Below, piece by piece: positions 7,395 through 15,525 of a DNA stretch of 37,309 nt; position 1 is the first letter of the stretch, and each line of letters starts with the position of its first letter. The stretch spans positions 1 to 37,309 of the forward strand of contig QHYM01000122.1 of NCBI GenBank assembly GCA_003223295.1, read 5' to 3'. The notes beneath the pieces are model-generated. The model searched no databases, was not told where the DNA came from, and saw only the letters and a program-made list of their open reading frames with translations. This DNA is from Acidobacteriota bacterium. Its GTDB lineage: Bacteria; Acidobacteriota; Terriglobia; Acidiferrales; UBA7541. The position numbers and the translations under genes are program-made.

Positions 7395-7841
7395 TCAAGT
7401 CACATCGCCGAAATCCGACAGGCTTCTGCTGACAAATCGCCTGCCGAGAAGAACGGATTCGATGCCCGCAAGCAGATCCCGGGCGGCATCCGACTTAAGA
7501 ACGTAGCCAAGTCCGCCCGCGCTAAAGGCGCCTAGCACAACATCGGGATCAGACTCCACACTCAAGAAGAGTATTCTCGATTTAGGGGCGACTTCACGAA
7601 TTTGTCGGGCGGCCTCGAGACCGTTCAACTTGGGAAGGCTGACGCCCAGCAAGATCAAATCCGGCAGCTGTTCTTCTGCTTTCCGAACAGCCTCCAATCC
7701 ATCGGCTGCGACCCCGATGACGTGCAGGTTCGGTTCCTTGTCAAGATGCATGTGAACAAAAGTTTGCCAAAGTTCGACATCATCCACCACGAGTACGCGC
7801 ACTGTTGACTGTAGCAATTCCACTGTCTCCTCGATGTTCAT
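7395..7841 (-). CDS. Stand-alone receiver domain lacking the phosphoacceptor Asp
   Basis: A single CheY-like receiver of 148 residues with no output domain. The acidic pair Asp20-Asp21, Ser94 and Lys116 are kept. The phosphoacceptor position reads LLGVSLP with Gly66 where Asp is expected, a change explained by one base (GAC to GGC). The protein therefore cannot be phosphorylated in the usual way and may act as a constitutive or decoy receiver, unless it is decaying. I start at ATG 7841 (MNIEETVELL). The frame can be extended to 7922, but that part is Arg-rich and unlike receivers. It lies downstream of the Crp/Fnr gene on the same strand with a gap of about 160 bp, perhaps in the same transcript. 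Confidence 0.85.
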   Translation of the reverse strand: MNIEETVELLQSTVRVLVVDDVELWQTFVHMHLDKEPNLHVIGVAADGLEAVRKAEEQLPDLILLGVSLPKLNGLEAARQIREVAPKSRILFLSVESDPDVVLGAFSAGGLGYVLKSDAARDLLAGIESVLLGRRFVSRSLSDFGDVT

Positions 7842-8001
7842 GTTCCGAAAGTTACCCCACCGTTTTCTGGAGAGATGGCCACTGCGCAGTGTTACATTCG
7901 CAAGGCGGCGGAGTCGTTGCATATGAGCAACTTCGAACTTGCGCTACAGCAATCGGAAATGACGGCAGTCGCGTAAAGAAAGAACGGAAGGAGACCCGCG
8001 G

Positions 8002-8694
8002 TCAGGCTGTATGTACGAGAAGTCTCTCGGGAGAGCGGAGGAGAATTTTGCCACGACGCTTCACGACGGCACGATTACTTTGCCATTCGCTCAAGAGCCG
8101 ACTTGCGGTGAACGCGGTAACATTTGCTGCGCTTGCCAGCTCCTCGTTCGTGGCATCGAATTCGAAACCCTCTGAAGTTTTGTCGCCAATGGTTTCGGCC
8201 AGACAGACCAGGACGCGGGCGAGTCTTTGAGGAGCTCTCTGGCTGATCAGGGCTACGTGGTCAGCAAGATACCAAGCCAAATAATCCGATGCGATGAGCA
8301 ATGCGTTTTCCCGCAACCTTGGGTAATGGGCCGCGAGATTTCGGAGCGTGGCACGATCCCATACTAGCATTGAGCTGTCCTTAAGCGTTTCTGTACTGAG
8401 GAGATAAGGGGAAGGCATCGACAAGAGTGCTGAGCCACCGAATATTTCTCCTGGCGTAAGCCAAAGAAGAACGACTTTCTTTCCTTCGCGGGTGTTGAAG
8501 AAAAATCGAGCGCGGCCTCTTGTCAGCAGAAAAAGATAATCAGCGGGATGGCCTTGATTTGCGACTACAGAATTGGCGAAGAACTGCCTCTGCCTAGCAG
8601 CGGCCAGAACGACCTTAAGGTCACGCGGAGCGAGTCCGCCGAGAAATCGAGACTTCAAGTGCTCAGGTGTGGCTGCAGGTTGCGAAGCTGGCAT
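8002..8694 (-). CDS. Crp/Fnr-family transcription regulator
   Basis: A cyclic-nucleotide-binding-fold effector domain (about 15-135, with FANSVVANQGHPADYLFLLTRGRARFFF and PGEIFGG) is followed by a long dimer helix and a winged helix (about 170-225, NEELASAANVTAFTASRLLSEWQ). The recognition helix keeps the Ser-Arg pair of Fnr, but Phe replaces the Fnr Glu. There are no N-terminal cysteines for an iron-sulfur cluster and the cAMP-contacting residues are not evident, so the ligand is unknown. ATG 8694 fits the family length (230 residues). A longer start at 8772 is possible but adds a basic, unconserved stretch. It lies between two stand-alone receivers on the same strand, and the CTG box at 9414-9429 probably drives all three. 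Confidence 0.88.
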   Translation of the reverse strand: MPASQPAATPEHLKSRFLGGLAPRDLKVVLAAARQRQFFANSVVANQGHPADYLFLLTRGRARFFFNTREGKKVVLLWLTPGEIFGGSALLSMPSPYLLSTETLKDSSMLVWDRATLRNLAAHYPRLRENALLIASDYLAWYLADHVALISQRAPQRLARVLVCLAETIGDKTSEGFEFDATNEELASAANVTAFTASRLLSEWQSNRAVVKRRGKILLRSPERLLVHTA

Positions 8695-8864
8695 AATCAA
8701 ATGGCCTCTCGGGCCCACCATCGTCGGTGGCCCTGTAAGCCGAAGACGCACCGGCTTCCACCGCGAGGGCATGGTCAGCCGTAAGATTCTGAGCTATCTG
8801 TGCCATCCTTTAGACCTATAAGCGACACCGACCATGGCGGCTGAATCAACCAAGAAGCACGGCT

Positions 8865-9272
8865 CTACGGTTCGTCATGGTGTGGCAAATATCGCGAAAC
8901 GAAGATGTTACCCGCCAGAGCTTCACGAATGGCGGGTACGAGCTCACTGGCGATTCGGGACTTCGAAACGTATCCAAAAGCACCGGCAGAGAGACATCTG
9001 CGCACAAACTCGGTGTCCGAGTGAACGGTCAGAAAGACGATCCGCGAATTGCAGCCCGATTCCTTCAAACGGTCGGCGGCTTCGATGCCATTAAGAATGG
9101 GCATCGAAATATCTGTCACAATGACCTCAGGCCTCAACCGCATGGCCTCCTCAAACAAGGCTTGGCCATTGCAGACCTTTCCAACGACCTCGAACTCCGG
9201 TTCTAAGAGCCGCTCTTCCATCTCCGGAAAGTGCGGGTGATCGTCTGCGAGAAGTATTCTCACTTTGCTCAA
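8865..9272 (-). CDS. Stand-alone receiver-domain response regulator
   Basis: A 135-residue receiver with Asp10-Asp11, phosphoacceptor Asp54 in VTDISMP, Thr82 and a Lys in GYVSKSR. It ends shortly after the fold (FVSRYLPHHDEP) with no DNA-binding domain. It resembles the receivers of the two NarL-type regulators in the window, so it may come from one by loss of the helix-turn-helix. It may compete for phosphate or act by protein contact. It is first in a probable operon with the Crp/Fnr gene and the Gly66 receiver. A CTG box sits 142 bp upstream. Confidence 0.87.
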   Translation of the reverse strand: MSKVRILLADDHPHFPEMEERLLEPEFEVVGKVCNGQALFEEAMRLRPEVIVTDISMPILNGIEAADRLKESGCNSRIVFLTVHSDTEFVRRCLSAGAFGYVSKSRIASELVPAIREALAGNIFVSRYLPHHDEP

Positions 9273-9384
9273 TCAGCCCGTCCGATGCCTGCACGCCCAG
9301 AGAGCATCTATGCCGATCATAGGGCACGTTGTTCGTTCCAGCGATGCTAATCGTCAAGCGCGGCAATCCTGATCGCTGAAGCCC

Positions 9385-9429
9385 AGCATATTCGGAAGAA
9401 AATGTCGTCTCCACTGTAAAGAATGCCAG
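9385..9429 (-). promoter_or_regulatory. CTG-box promoter of the receiver/Crp/receiver cluster
   Basis: On the minus strand CTGGCATTCTTTACAG (9429 to 9414) is followed by TATGCT (9390 to 9385), offset 24. The start codon is at 9272. The plus direction has no hexamer at the right distance. Otherwise 9273-9585 holds only a run of eight T near 9519. Confidence 0.6.
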
Positions 9430-9591
9430 TCATCTAGAGACCCGACCCAGCCGGGCCCGGCACGTGTCCACGTCACCGAGCCCGACATGGTCAAATGGTA
9501 GGGGTAATGTGATAGACTTTTTTTTCAAGCGACGAGACAGCGTTGCGCGAGTACTCTGTTCGCTTCGGGCAGCTGTCGGTTCGGGGTGAAA

Positions 9592-9801
9592 ATGCCATGT
9601 AAGGTTTGCAAATCTGAGAATTTACAAAAGTATGAAGGAGAGCTGACAGCCAGCCTCCCCGACCCAAAGGGAGTGCGTGTTCCTCCCGTCTACGTTTGCC
9701 AGAGTGTTTTGGTCTGTTTGGACTGTGGGTTCGCAGAACTCAGGGTTCCCACGAGCGAATTGCACTCACTCAGGAAAGGAAAGGCCGCGCCCGATTCCTA
9801 A
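9592..9801 (+). CDS. Small zinc-ribbon protein
   Basis: A 69-residue protein with two metal-binding knuckles: CKVC at residues 3-6 and CLDC about 40 residues later (VCQSVLVCLDCGFAELRV). This is the layout of a treble-clef or zinc-ribbon domain of unknown role; such small proteins are common near regulators. I prefer ATG 9592, which has GGGGTGA just upstream; GTG at 9586 is also possible and adds two residues. No partner or pathway can be assigned. The gap 9802-10012, between this gene and the convergent one, shows nothing I can support. Confidence 0.7.
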   Translation: MPCKVCKSENLQKYEGELTASLPDPKGVRVPPVYVCQSVLVCLDCGFAELRVPTSELHSLRKGKAAPDS

Positions 9802-10012
9802 AGCATTCGTTGAAAATTCGCCACTGCAGACAGCAACGCTGGACATGCCGTCCTGGAGGCCTAAATGGCCATCGCTTGCAAAGCCCTCTGGCAGTGTTGA
9901 AATCGGCTAAGTCCCGATAAGTCGCGTTAATCCGGAACTCCAGTCCGTTCTAACCAGTGTAACCGCGCTTATGAAGTGGTCGCCTCACATGCCTTGGAAA
10001 TGTCGGGCCAGA

Positions 10013-10699
10013 CTAGCCCGCCACAGGGAGTTTCACGGGTTGCTCAATCCGGAACTCGAGCAAAGATTCGCTCGGGATCTGCAGCTGCTCACCCTTCTTG
10101 GACGCAGCAATTGCAGTTCCACCAACGGCCCCGACGAGCGCGCCAATTCCCGCACCTTTTCCTCCCCCTGCAATACCCCCGATGAGCGCGCCCAACCCTG
10201 CACCGCCTACCACTTTCCCCGCTGTCTTCTTGCCCTCGCCCTTGCCTTTGATCTCGTACGAGCTGGTGAGCAGCGGATAAGCCGTGCCATTAATGACGAT
10301 GTCTGTCAACTCAAGCGTGAGCTGGGAACTCCCAGACATCTTGCCCGCAGACGATGCTTGTGCAAGACGGCCGTGGACCATACTCCCCCTAGGTGCCACA
10401 ACTACGTCTGCCGTCTGGAGGTTGGTTTCTAGGCTTGCCGTGAAACGATCGCCCGTCTTTTGCTTGTTGGTGTCTATGGAGTCGATCATGCGGACGAGGA
10501 TTCGCGTTCCTGCGGGAACTGTAATCTTTTGTTTACTTTGCGCGGCCGGGTTTGTGGTCGTCGCTGGGAGTGCTGCGGACCCTGTTGGCATCGTCACCAT
10601 CTTGCGCTGGGCCCAAGCCGGCATCACCACCGCTATTCCTGCACAGGCCGCAAGCGTAGCGACGAGCGTGCCCCGTCGATGCTTCCCTGAATTTCGCAT
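10013..10699 (-). CDS. Exported glycine-zipper protein
   Basis: A signal peptide (about 1-31, ending MPAWAQ) is followed by a beta-rich domain (about 57-150) that begins KITVPAGTRILVRM and contains GDRFTASLETNL and APRGSMVHGRL. This wording recalls VirB10/TrbI-like beta domains. Next is a glycine-zipper segment (about 160-200, GGAGLGALIGGIAGGGKGAG) of the kind that inserts into or associates with membranes. It ends with a short Pro-containing tail. The start has a good ribosome site (AAGGAG about 7 bases upstream). It lies 17 bp downstream of the Spy/CpxP-like gene on the same strand, so the two form an operon under the CTG box at 11401-11416. Its function is unknown; an envelope role is likely. 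Confidence 0.8.
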   Translation of the reverse strand: MRNSGKHRRGTLVATLAACAGIAVVMPAWAQRKMVTMPTGSAALPATTTNPAAQSKQKITVPAGTRILVRMIDSIDTNKQKTGDRFTASLETNLQTADVVVAPRGSMVHGRLAQASSAGKMSGSSQLTLELTDIVINGTAYPLLTSSYEIKGKGEGKKTAGKVVGGAGLGALIGGIAGGGKGAGIGALVGAVGGTAIAASKKGEQLQIPSESLLEFRIEQPVKLPVAG

Positions 10700-10716
10700 C
10701 TCTTGCTCCTTCCTTC

Positions 10717-11232
10717 TCAGTTCGAAGCCGTTTTCACCACCGGCAAGCCGGCCGAGATTTGAAGATCAACTATGTGTTGCATTTGATTTTCGATCAGAAA
10801 GAACTTGGCTGCCTGGGTTGCCGAAAGGGCAGTCTTCATTTTGTCGAAATATTTTTTCTTCAGCTGGGCCCGCCGGGCTTCCAGCTCAAAAGCCTTGCTC
10901 ATAAGCGCATCGGCCTGATCATTGGTGAGGCTCTCGTAGTCCCGCGCATAGTCCACGATGAGCTGCGTGCGGCCATCGCCGATCGTAGTGAGCTCGGCGT
11001 CGTACTGTTGGAAAATCGGCCAGAACTTCGCGGCATCGGTGTCGTTGAATTCCATGAGCTGTGTAACGATATCTTTTCGCTGCGCTTTGATATCAGCCCT
11101 CAGCAACGTTACGTACGCCCGAAAATTCAGCTCCCGCGCATCGAAGCTTTCTTCCTGCGTGAACCCCACTGATGCCGCGAGCAGCGCCACAGCGAAGAGA
11201 GCTACGACCTTGAGTATTTTTGCTAGTTTCAT
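10717..11232 (-). CDS. Spy/CpxP-like periplasmic protein
   Basis: A 171-residue exported, mainly alpha-helical protein. The signal peptide (1-25) ends GFTQ. The mature part is highly charged and contains two LTxxQ-type motifs, LTNDQ and LSATQ, on long helices. That pattern is seen in Spy/CpxP periplasmic chaperones and stress sensors. The similarity is by motif and helix pattern only, so the call is tentative. It has a good ribosome site (GGAAGGG). It is first in an operon with the glycine-zipper gene and follows a perfect CTG box by about 170 bp. In enterobacteria, Spy and CpxP are envelope-stress outputs, which fits the regulon proposed here. Confidence 0.72.
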   Translation of the reverse strand: MKLAKILKVVALFAVALLAASVGFTQEESFDARELNFRAYVTLLRADIKAQRKDIVTQLMEFNDTDAAKFWPIFQQYDAELTTIGDGRTQLIVDYARDYESLTNDQADALMSKAFELEARRAQLKKKYFDKMKTALSATQAAKFFLIENQMQHIVDLQISAGLPVVKTASN

Positions 11233-11370
11233 GTCACTACACCCTTCCTGTCACCGTGGTGTAATCCTGTCGAGTCCGGTTTTTTCATACCCGCTTGCGC
11301 CAGCCGCCTCTCGGCCTGCCGGCATCAATACCGTCTCTTGGGCTTCCGGGATTACTTTCCGAGTGCGTCC

Positions 11371-11416
11371 ACAGTCCCGCAAGCGAATGCGCTTCGTTAA
11401 CTGTCAAAAGTGACAG
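11371..11416 (-). promoter_or_regulatory. CTG box upstream of the Spy/CpxP-like operon
   Basis: A perfect dyad, CTGTCACTTTTGACAG on the minus strand (11416 to 11401). The hexamer at the expected place is weak: GACTGT at offset 25 (11376 to 11371). No gene faces the plus side. Confidence 0.65.
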
Positions 11417-11450
11417 GGCGATGCAGAGTTCAGATTCCGGGGTGCATCGT

Positions 11451-11882
11451 TCAGGATGGGGACAATGCCAGAAGAATCAGGAGCACCTGGGGCGAAATGC
11501 TACCTGGTTTCTCGGGAGCCGGCCACTTGCTAAGCCACGCCAAGCCCTCTGAGACGTCGCGAAACAACTCAACTGCGATATCACGATTTTGGGCAACTCG
11601 CACAGCGAATCCATTCACTGTTGGCGAGACACCAACGAACGCGATCTTTGGATTCGTCCCAAGCTGGGTCACATGCGCCGCTACCTTCGACCCCAGTTCA
11701 TACCTCTCGAGAGTGGAAAGACTCCCTGTCGCAGCAAGTCCATTGAAGAGAACTTTGTAGGCATGGGTCTCCGCCGCGATATCAAAGGCTTGGTTCAAAA
11801 GCCGCACCGACGAGCTCAGGTCCACTTTGCCAGTCAGCGTAACCAGCAAGAGGTCCCCTTGCAATTCCGTTTGTATGTCCAT
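11451..11882 (-). CDS. STAS/SpoIIAA-like protein
   Basis: A 143-residue protein whose first 115 residues look like a STAS fold: MDIQTELQGDLLLVTLTGKV DLSSS at the start, a central strand YKVLFNGLAATG, helix, then IAFVGVSPTVNGFAVRVAQN. Classical anti-sigma antagonists carry a phosphorylated Ser in a DSSG-type loop. Here the loop reads FNGLAATGSLS, so phosphorylation is uncertain. The C-terminal 15 residues are hydrophobic. ATG 11882 begins at the first strand; GTG 11903 would add seven residues. The SpoIIE-type phosphatase at 5965-7356 is a possible partner. Upstream lies a variant dyad (GATAG/CTATC) with promoter-like spacing. Confidence 0.6.
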   Translation of the reverse strand: MDIQTELQGDLLLVTLTGKVDLSSSVRLLNQAFDIAAETHAYKVLFNGLAATGSLSTLERYELGSKVAAHVTQLGTNPKIAFVGVSPTVNGFAVRVAQNRDIAVELFRDVSEGLAWLSKWPAPEKPGSISPQVLLILLALSPS

Positions 11883-11941
11883 CGGAGGTCCGGCGCCTCT
11901 CACACCGCCCGGCTTCCGCCTTTATTCCGTATTTGTTGAAT

Positions 11942-11986
11942 ACGATAGCAATTCTCGTTGTAGTTTGAAAGATAGCCTCTACTATC
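11942..11986 (-). promoter_or_regulatory. Variant 16-bp dyad with CTG-box-like spacing, upstream of the STAS gene
   Basis: On the minus strand GATAGTAGAGGCTATC (11986 to 11971) is a dyad of the same length as the CTG box but a different sequence. TATCGT (11947 to 11942) starts exactly 24 bases after it. It may be the site of a related regulator, or a coincidence. Confidence 0.35.
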
Positions 11987-12150
11987 TCGTGGGGCACGCC
12001 GGCAAGCCCCGATTGAGGCTGCGCCGTATTCGGCGGCGCAGGATTCTCCGGTTCTTTGTGCCTGCGGAGCTTACTCACGGCGCCTCCAGCAGAGAATGTT
12101 TTTCGCGAAGCTACTCACCTGCCGGTTGCTGAGTACAGGACGACAGCTAT

Positions 12151-12195
12151 CTGTTAGTTCTGACAGTGTGAGACAAATACCCCACGGAACAACAT
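12151..12195 (+). promoter_or_regulatory. CTG-box promoter of the large MscS-type channel
   Basis: The dyad CTGTTAGTTCTGACAG (12151-12166) has the weaker hexamer CAACAT (12190-12195) at offset 24. It places transcription start near 12202, so translation should begin downstream of that. Confidence 0.6.
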
Positions 12196-12248
12196 GTCTG
12201 GCGTGTACTCCAGCCGACTTAGACCTAGGAAGAAGAGGGTATACACCT

Positions 12249-14837
12249 TTGACCCAACATGGGTCATCTCATCGCATCCCCCGAGGAGCAGTCCTTGGGG
12301 AAATTCTTGACCGATTTGCCCCCTGCATTGTCGCCGTCGCGCTGTTGTTCGTTTCCTTCCCACCGCTCATTCGCGGGATTCAGGCCCAGACGCTGCCCGT
12401 ACGGTTGACACCTTCGAACAACTCTAAGCAGTCGCAAGAGAGCGAAGCTCCGACAGTTCCTCCAACTCGATCTGTGGACCAAACTATTCCTCTGGCGCAG
12501 ATCGCTGACCGCGCGGAGGAGTTAGACCACCTCTTGCAAGAAATCAGCAGCCAACTGATACCCAAGTCTGAACTCCAGGAGTCACAAACGAAAGCGGAGG
12601 AACAGGCTGCAGAGACTCGTCGGCGAGCTCTGCAAACCAGGGATCTCTTGGCCGGTGACCCCACATCGCTGGATTTGGAGGACGAGCAGCGATACTGGCG
12701 CTCTCGGAGCCTTGAATACGCCGCAGAACGCAAGCTCTTGACGCTGCGTGCGGGGAAACTGGAGGAGCAGGTCCAAACACTTGAAGCCCAACAACCGGAG
12801 TGGGTGGCCACTTGGATCCAGATTCACAAATCTCCAGGAATCGGAGCCATTGTCGAGCGCATAAAGCAACAATTGGACAAGATTCAGGCTGCAAAATGGC
12901 AAGCACAAGAGCAGCTAAATGTAGTGCTTACTTTGCAAAATCGGATCTCTCAGCAAGACCAGCAAATCTCGGACATATTGGCGCGCGTGCGTCAAGCGCG
13001 CGAGCGCGAACGCGGTCGTCTCCTACAACTGGACGGCCGTCCGCTCTGGGAAGCGCGCGATTCGCAGGCACTGGAGCGAAACATCGGACCCTCTTTCCAC
13101 AGGCCCTTTGACCGGTCCTTTACAAGCGCTAAGGAGTTTTTGGGCGCACACAAAATCGTCCCGTTTATCCTCGCGACGGTTTACCTTTTGGCGCTCCTTG
13201 GTGTGTTCAAACTTAGGCGTTACGTTGCGTCGCTGCCCGAAGTTTCAGCCGAAGCGCACCAGGTATTGGGCCGCCCGTTTTCAGTAGCGCTTTTGGTGGT
13301 TCTGATCGGAACAGGGCAATATGTCGCTTCGACACCCATCGCCATCGCATTCGTCTTTTACCTGTTTTACTTAGTTCCCCTGTTGCGACTACTGGCTCCA
13401 TTGACCGAGTCCAAGCTTCGGATTCTTCTGTATGTCCTAGCCATATTATACGCACTTAGTGTTGCGTACCTGCTCATTCAGCTTCCGCCACCTTTCAGGC
13501 GCGAGCTTTACGCCCTGCTTGTTCTTGGCGCTTTGGTCAGTTTTTCCTGGCTTGTACGTCCATCGAGGATAGGCCCGCTACTGAGTCTGAACCGAAAGAC
13601 GCGAGTTCTCATGGTCGGAATCCGAGCGGGTCTCGTGCTACTGGCCGCATCTCTCGTGGCAAACGTCGTCGGATTTGTTTCCCTGGCTCAGGTTCTAGGA
13701 TTGAGTGCCTCGGTTGGATCCTTCGTAGCCGCTTCTCTTTACTGCGGCGTCCGCGTATTGACCCTAATTCTCAGCACCTTCCTGCACACGAACTGGGCGC
13801 ACGCCCTGCCCAAAATGCGGACGGATTCCATAGAGCGCTGGGGCGGTCGCCTCTTAAGTCTTGCGGCTTCGTTGTTGTGGCTAAACTCCACGTTACGACT
13901 GCTAAACATCTACGAAGGCTTGATGGGCGCTCTAGCCGATATGTTCCAACGCCCTATCGGCTTTGATCTGGTGCATTTCACCCTAGGGGGCGCCCTCAGC
14001 GTTGTACTGATCCTGTTGTTCGGCTACTCTCTCGCGAACGCGTTCACGTTCTTCTTGAGAAAGGTTGTGCTTCCAAGATTGCCGCTAAACCGCGGCGTAC
14101 CGTACGCCATTTCAACGATCGCCTATTACGTCCTCCTCCTGCTGGCTGCGCTGGCTGCCCTGTCCGCTGCAGGTGTCGAGCTGAACAAATTTACCGTACT
14201 TACAGGAGCTCTTGGGGTTGGTCTTGGCTTCGGCCTGCAGAATATCGTGAACAATTTTGTTTCTGGATTGATCCTGCTTTTCGAGCGTCCCATCCACGTC
14301 GGCGATACAGTAGATGTGGGTGGCCTTGTTGGCATGGTTCGGCGGATCGGGGCACGCTCTAGCACGATCCTAACGTTCCAGGGTGCGGAAGTGATCGTGC
14401 CTAATAGCAACCTGATTTCGAACCAAGTTATCAATTGGACGCTGTCATCCCAGTGGCGGCGCGTTGACGTGCCCGTCGGGGTTGCTTACGGCACCGATCC
14501 TGAACGGGTGATCAAGTTGCTCGTAGGAGTCGCGGAATCACATCCGGGAGTCTTGCTCGCGCGTCCGCCCATGGCCTTCTTTCTGGGATTTGGCGAGAGC
14601 GCACTGAAGTTTGAGCTGCGCTTCTGGTCAGATCGGCAAGACACCTGGTTTCAGCTCCAGAGCGATGTAACTGTCGCCGTGGCCAAGGCCTTAAGAGAAG
14701 CCGGCATCGAAATTCCATTCCCGCAACGAGATCTTCACGTTCGCAGCATCGACGCCTCAGCGGCAGAAAACGTCGCAAGCAATGGAATACGTCTTACATC
14801 TTCGGCTGACGCGACTGGACGGGGCATTCGTGCGTGA
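12249..14837 (+). CDS. Large MscS-family mechanosensitive channel (MscK/KefA-like)
   Basis: A tension-gated inner-membrane channel with a long periplasmic N-terminus. A signal sequence (core FAPCIVAVALLFVSFPPLI, cut near GIQAQ) precedes a coiled-coil region of about 230 residues rich in Glu, Gln and Arg. About ten membrane spans follow, then the MscS core: the pore helix and GLQNIVNNFVSGLILLFERP, then the beta domain with VGDTVDVGG and IVPNSNLISNQVINWT. I choose TTG 12249, which has GGAAGAAGAGGG ahead and lies after the predicted promoter. The frame extends to an ATG at 12096, but that part overlaps the CTG box and has no family character. With this start the protein has 862 residues. A second, unrelated-looking MscS gene follows at 15526. 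Confidence 0.9.
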   Translation: MTQHGSSHRIPRGAVLGEILDRFAPCIVAVALLFVSFPPLIRGIQAQTLPVRLTPSNNSKQSQESEAPTVPPTRSVDQTIPLAQIADRAEELDHLLQEISSQLIPKSELQESQTKAEEQAAETRRRALQTRDLLAGDPTSLDLEDEQRYWRSRSLEYAAERKLLTLRAGKLEEQVQTLEAQQPEWVATWIQIHKSPGIGAIVERIKQQLDKIQAAKWQAQEQLNVVLTLQNRISQQDQQISDILARVRQARERERGRLLQLDGRPLWEARDSQALERNIGPSFHRPFDRSFTSAKEFLGAHKIVPFILATVYLLALLGVFKLRRYVASLPEVSAEAHQVLGRPFSVALLVVLIGTGQYVASTPIAIAFVFYLFYLVPLLRLLAPLTESKLRILLYVLAILYALSVAYLLIQLPPPFRRELYALLVLGALVSFSWLVRPSRIGPLLSLNRKTRVLMVGIRAGLVLLAASLVANVVGFVSLAQVLGLSASVGSFVAASLYCGVRVLTLILSTFLHTNWAHALPKMRTDSIERWGGRLLSLAASLLWLNSTLRLLNIYEGLMGALADMFQRPIGFDLVHFTLGGALSVVLILLFGYSLANAFTFFLRKVVLPRLPLNRGVPYAISTIAYYVLLLLAALAALSAAGVELNKFTVLTGALGVGLGFGLQNIVNNFVSGLILLFERPIHVGDTVDVGGLVGMVRRIGARSSTILTFQGAEVIVPNSNLISNQVINWTLSSQWRRVDVPVGVAYGTDPERVIKLLVGVAESHPGVLLARPPMAFFLGFGESALKFELRFWSDRQDTWFQLQSDVTVAVAKALREAGIEIPFPQRDLHVRSIDASAAENVASNGIRLTSSADATGRGIRA

Positions 14838-14924
14838 CACCATCTAAGCTTCGCCTGAAGATCGGAAGGGCGGGATGAATTCCCTTGGAGACTTAGAGTG
14901 CGCTTTGTCAAATCTTGCGGAGTT

Positions 14925-15194
14925 TCATCGCTTGAATGGGCCGGGCGTTTGATGAGCGAAATGGTCATGATACAAGCCCGCAATCAGCGCAACTTTAGCT
15001 TTTAGCCAGACAAATCCGAAACGCGCCACTTCCCAAAACAAAATGAAGGCGGTGGCAAAGAGAAATCCAATGATTAGCATCGCCGCTGTGACAGCGAGCA
15101 CAATGAAGGCTTCCTCCGCCAAGTACAGGCTGAGTCCCTGCGTCGCTGTTATGCTTACTAAGACAGGCGGGATTGCCTCAATCTTCCATGTCAT
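14925..15194 (-). CDS. Small membrane protein, unknown
   Basis: An 89-residue protein with two hydrophobic segments (about 30-53 and a weaker one 62-76) and a His-containing tail (LYHDHFAHQ). No family is recognised. It is convergent with the large MscS gene and lies between the two channel genes. The CTG box at 15332-15347 is 138 bp upstream and could also face this gene, with CACCCT at offset 24 on that side. It may be a channel accessory protein, but only position suggests this. Confidence 0.5.
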   Translation of the reverse strand: MTWKIEAIPPVLVSITATQGLSLYLAEEAFIVLAVTAAMLIIGFLFATAFILFWEVARFGFVWLKAKVALIAGLYHDHFAHQTPGPFKR

Positions 15195-15331
15195 GTTTTG
15201 GAACTCGCATCTTCGTCTCCCTAATCCCTCGCCACCGTTAACTCATGCTTTGCAAGACCAAGCCTAGGCACTGCGCAAGGCGACTCGCGTTTCGCCGATT
15301 CCAGGGTGGAATACGACCCTATCCAAATAAA

Positions 15332-15376
15332 CTGTCACTTTTGTCAGGTGGCAAATGCTAAAAACCCAAACAAGCT
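15332..15376 (+). promoter_or_regulatory. CTG box between small membrane protein and second MscS channel
   Basis: Dyad CTGTCACTTTTGTCAG (15332-15347). On the plus strand CAAGCT (15371-15376) lies at offset 24; on the minus strand CACCCT is at offset 24. Both hexamers have C instead of T at the first base, as in the other MscS promoter. The region 15195-15525 contains no gene. Confidence 0.55.
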
Positions 15377-15525
15377 GATGACGGCCATCCTCTGGATGGA
15401 CAACTCCGTGCCGCTAATACAGTCGTCCAACAGCAAATGCAGCTCACTCCCAGAGTCTCGACTTCTTCACAGCGCCATTTCTGCCTTGGCGCACCTGGTT
15501 ATTTTACAAAATAGGCGAAACCCGC

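Noticed and set aside
12096-12248. Longer N-terminus for the large MscS gene
   Set aside because: It would include the promoter dyad, and the extra residues show no signal peptide or family character.
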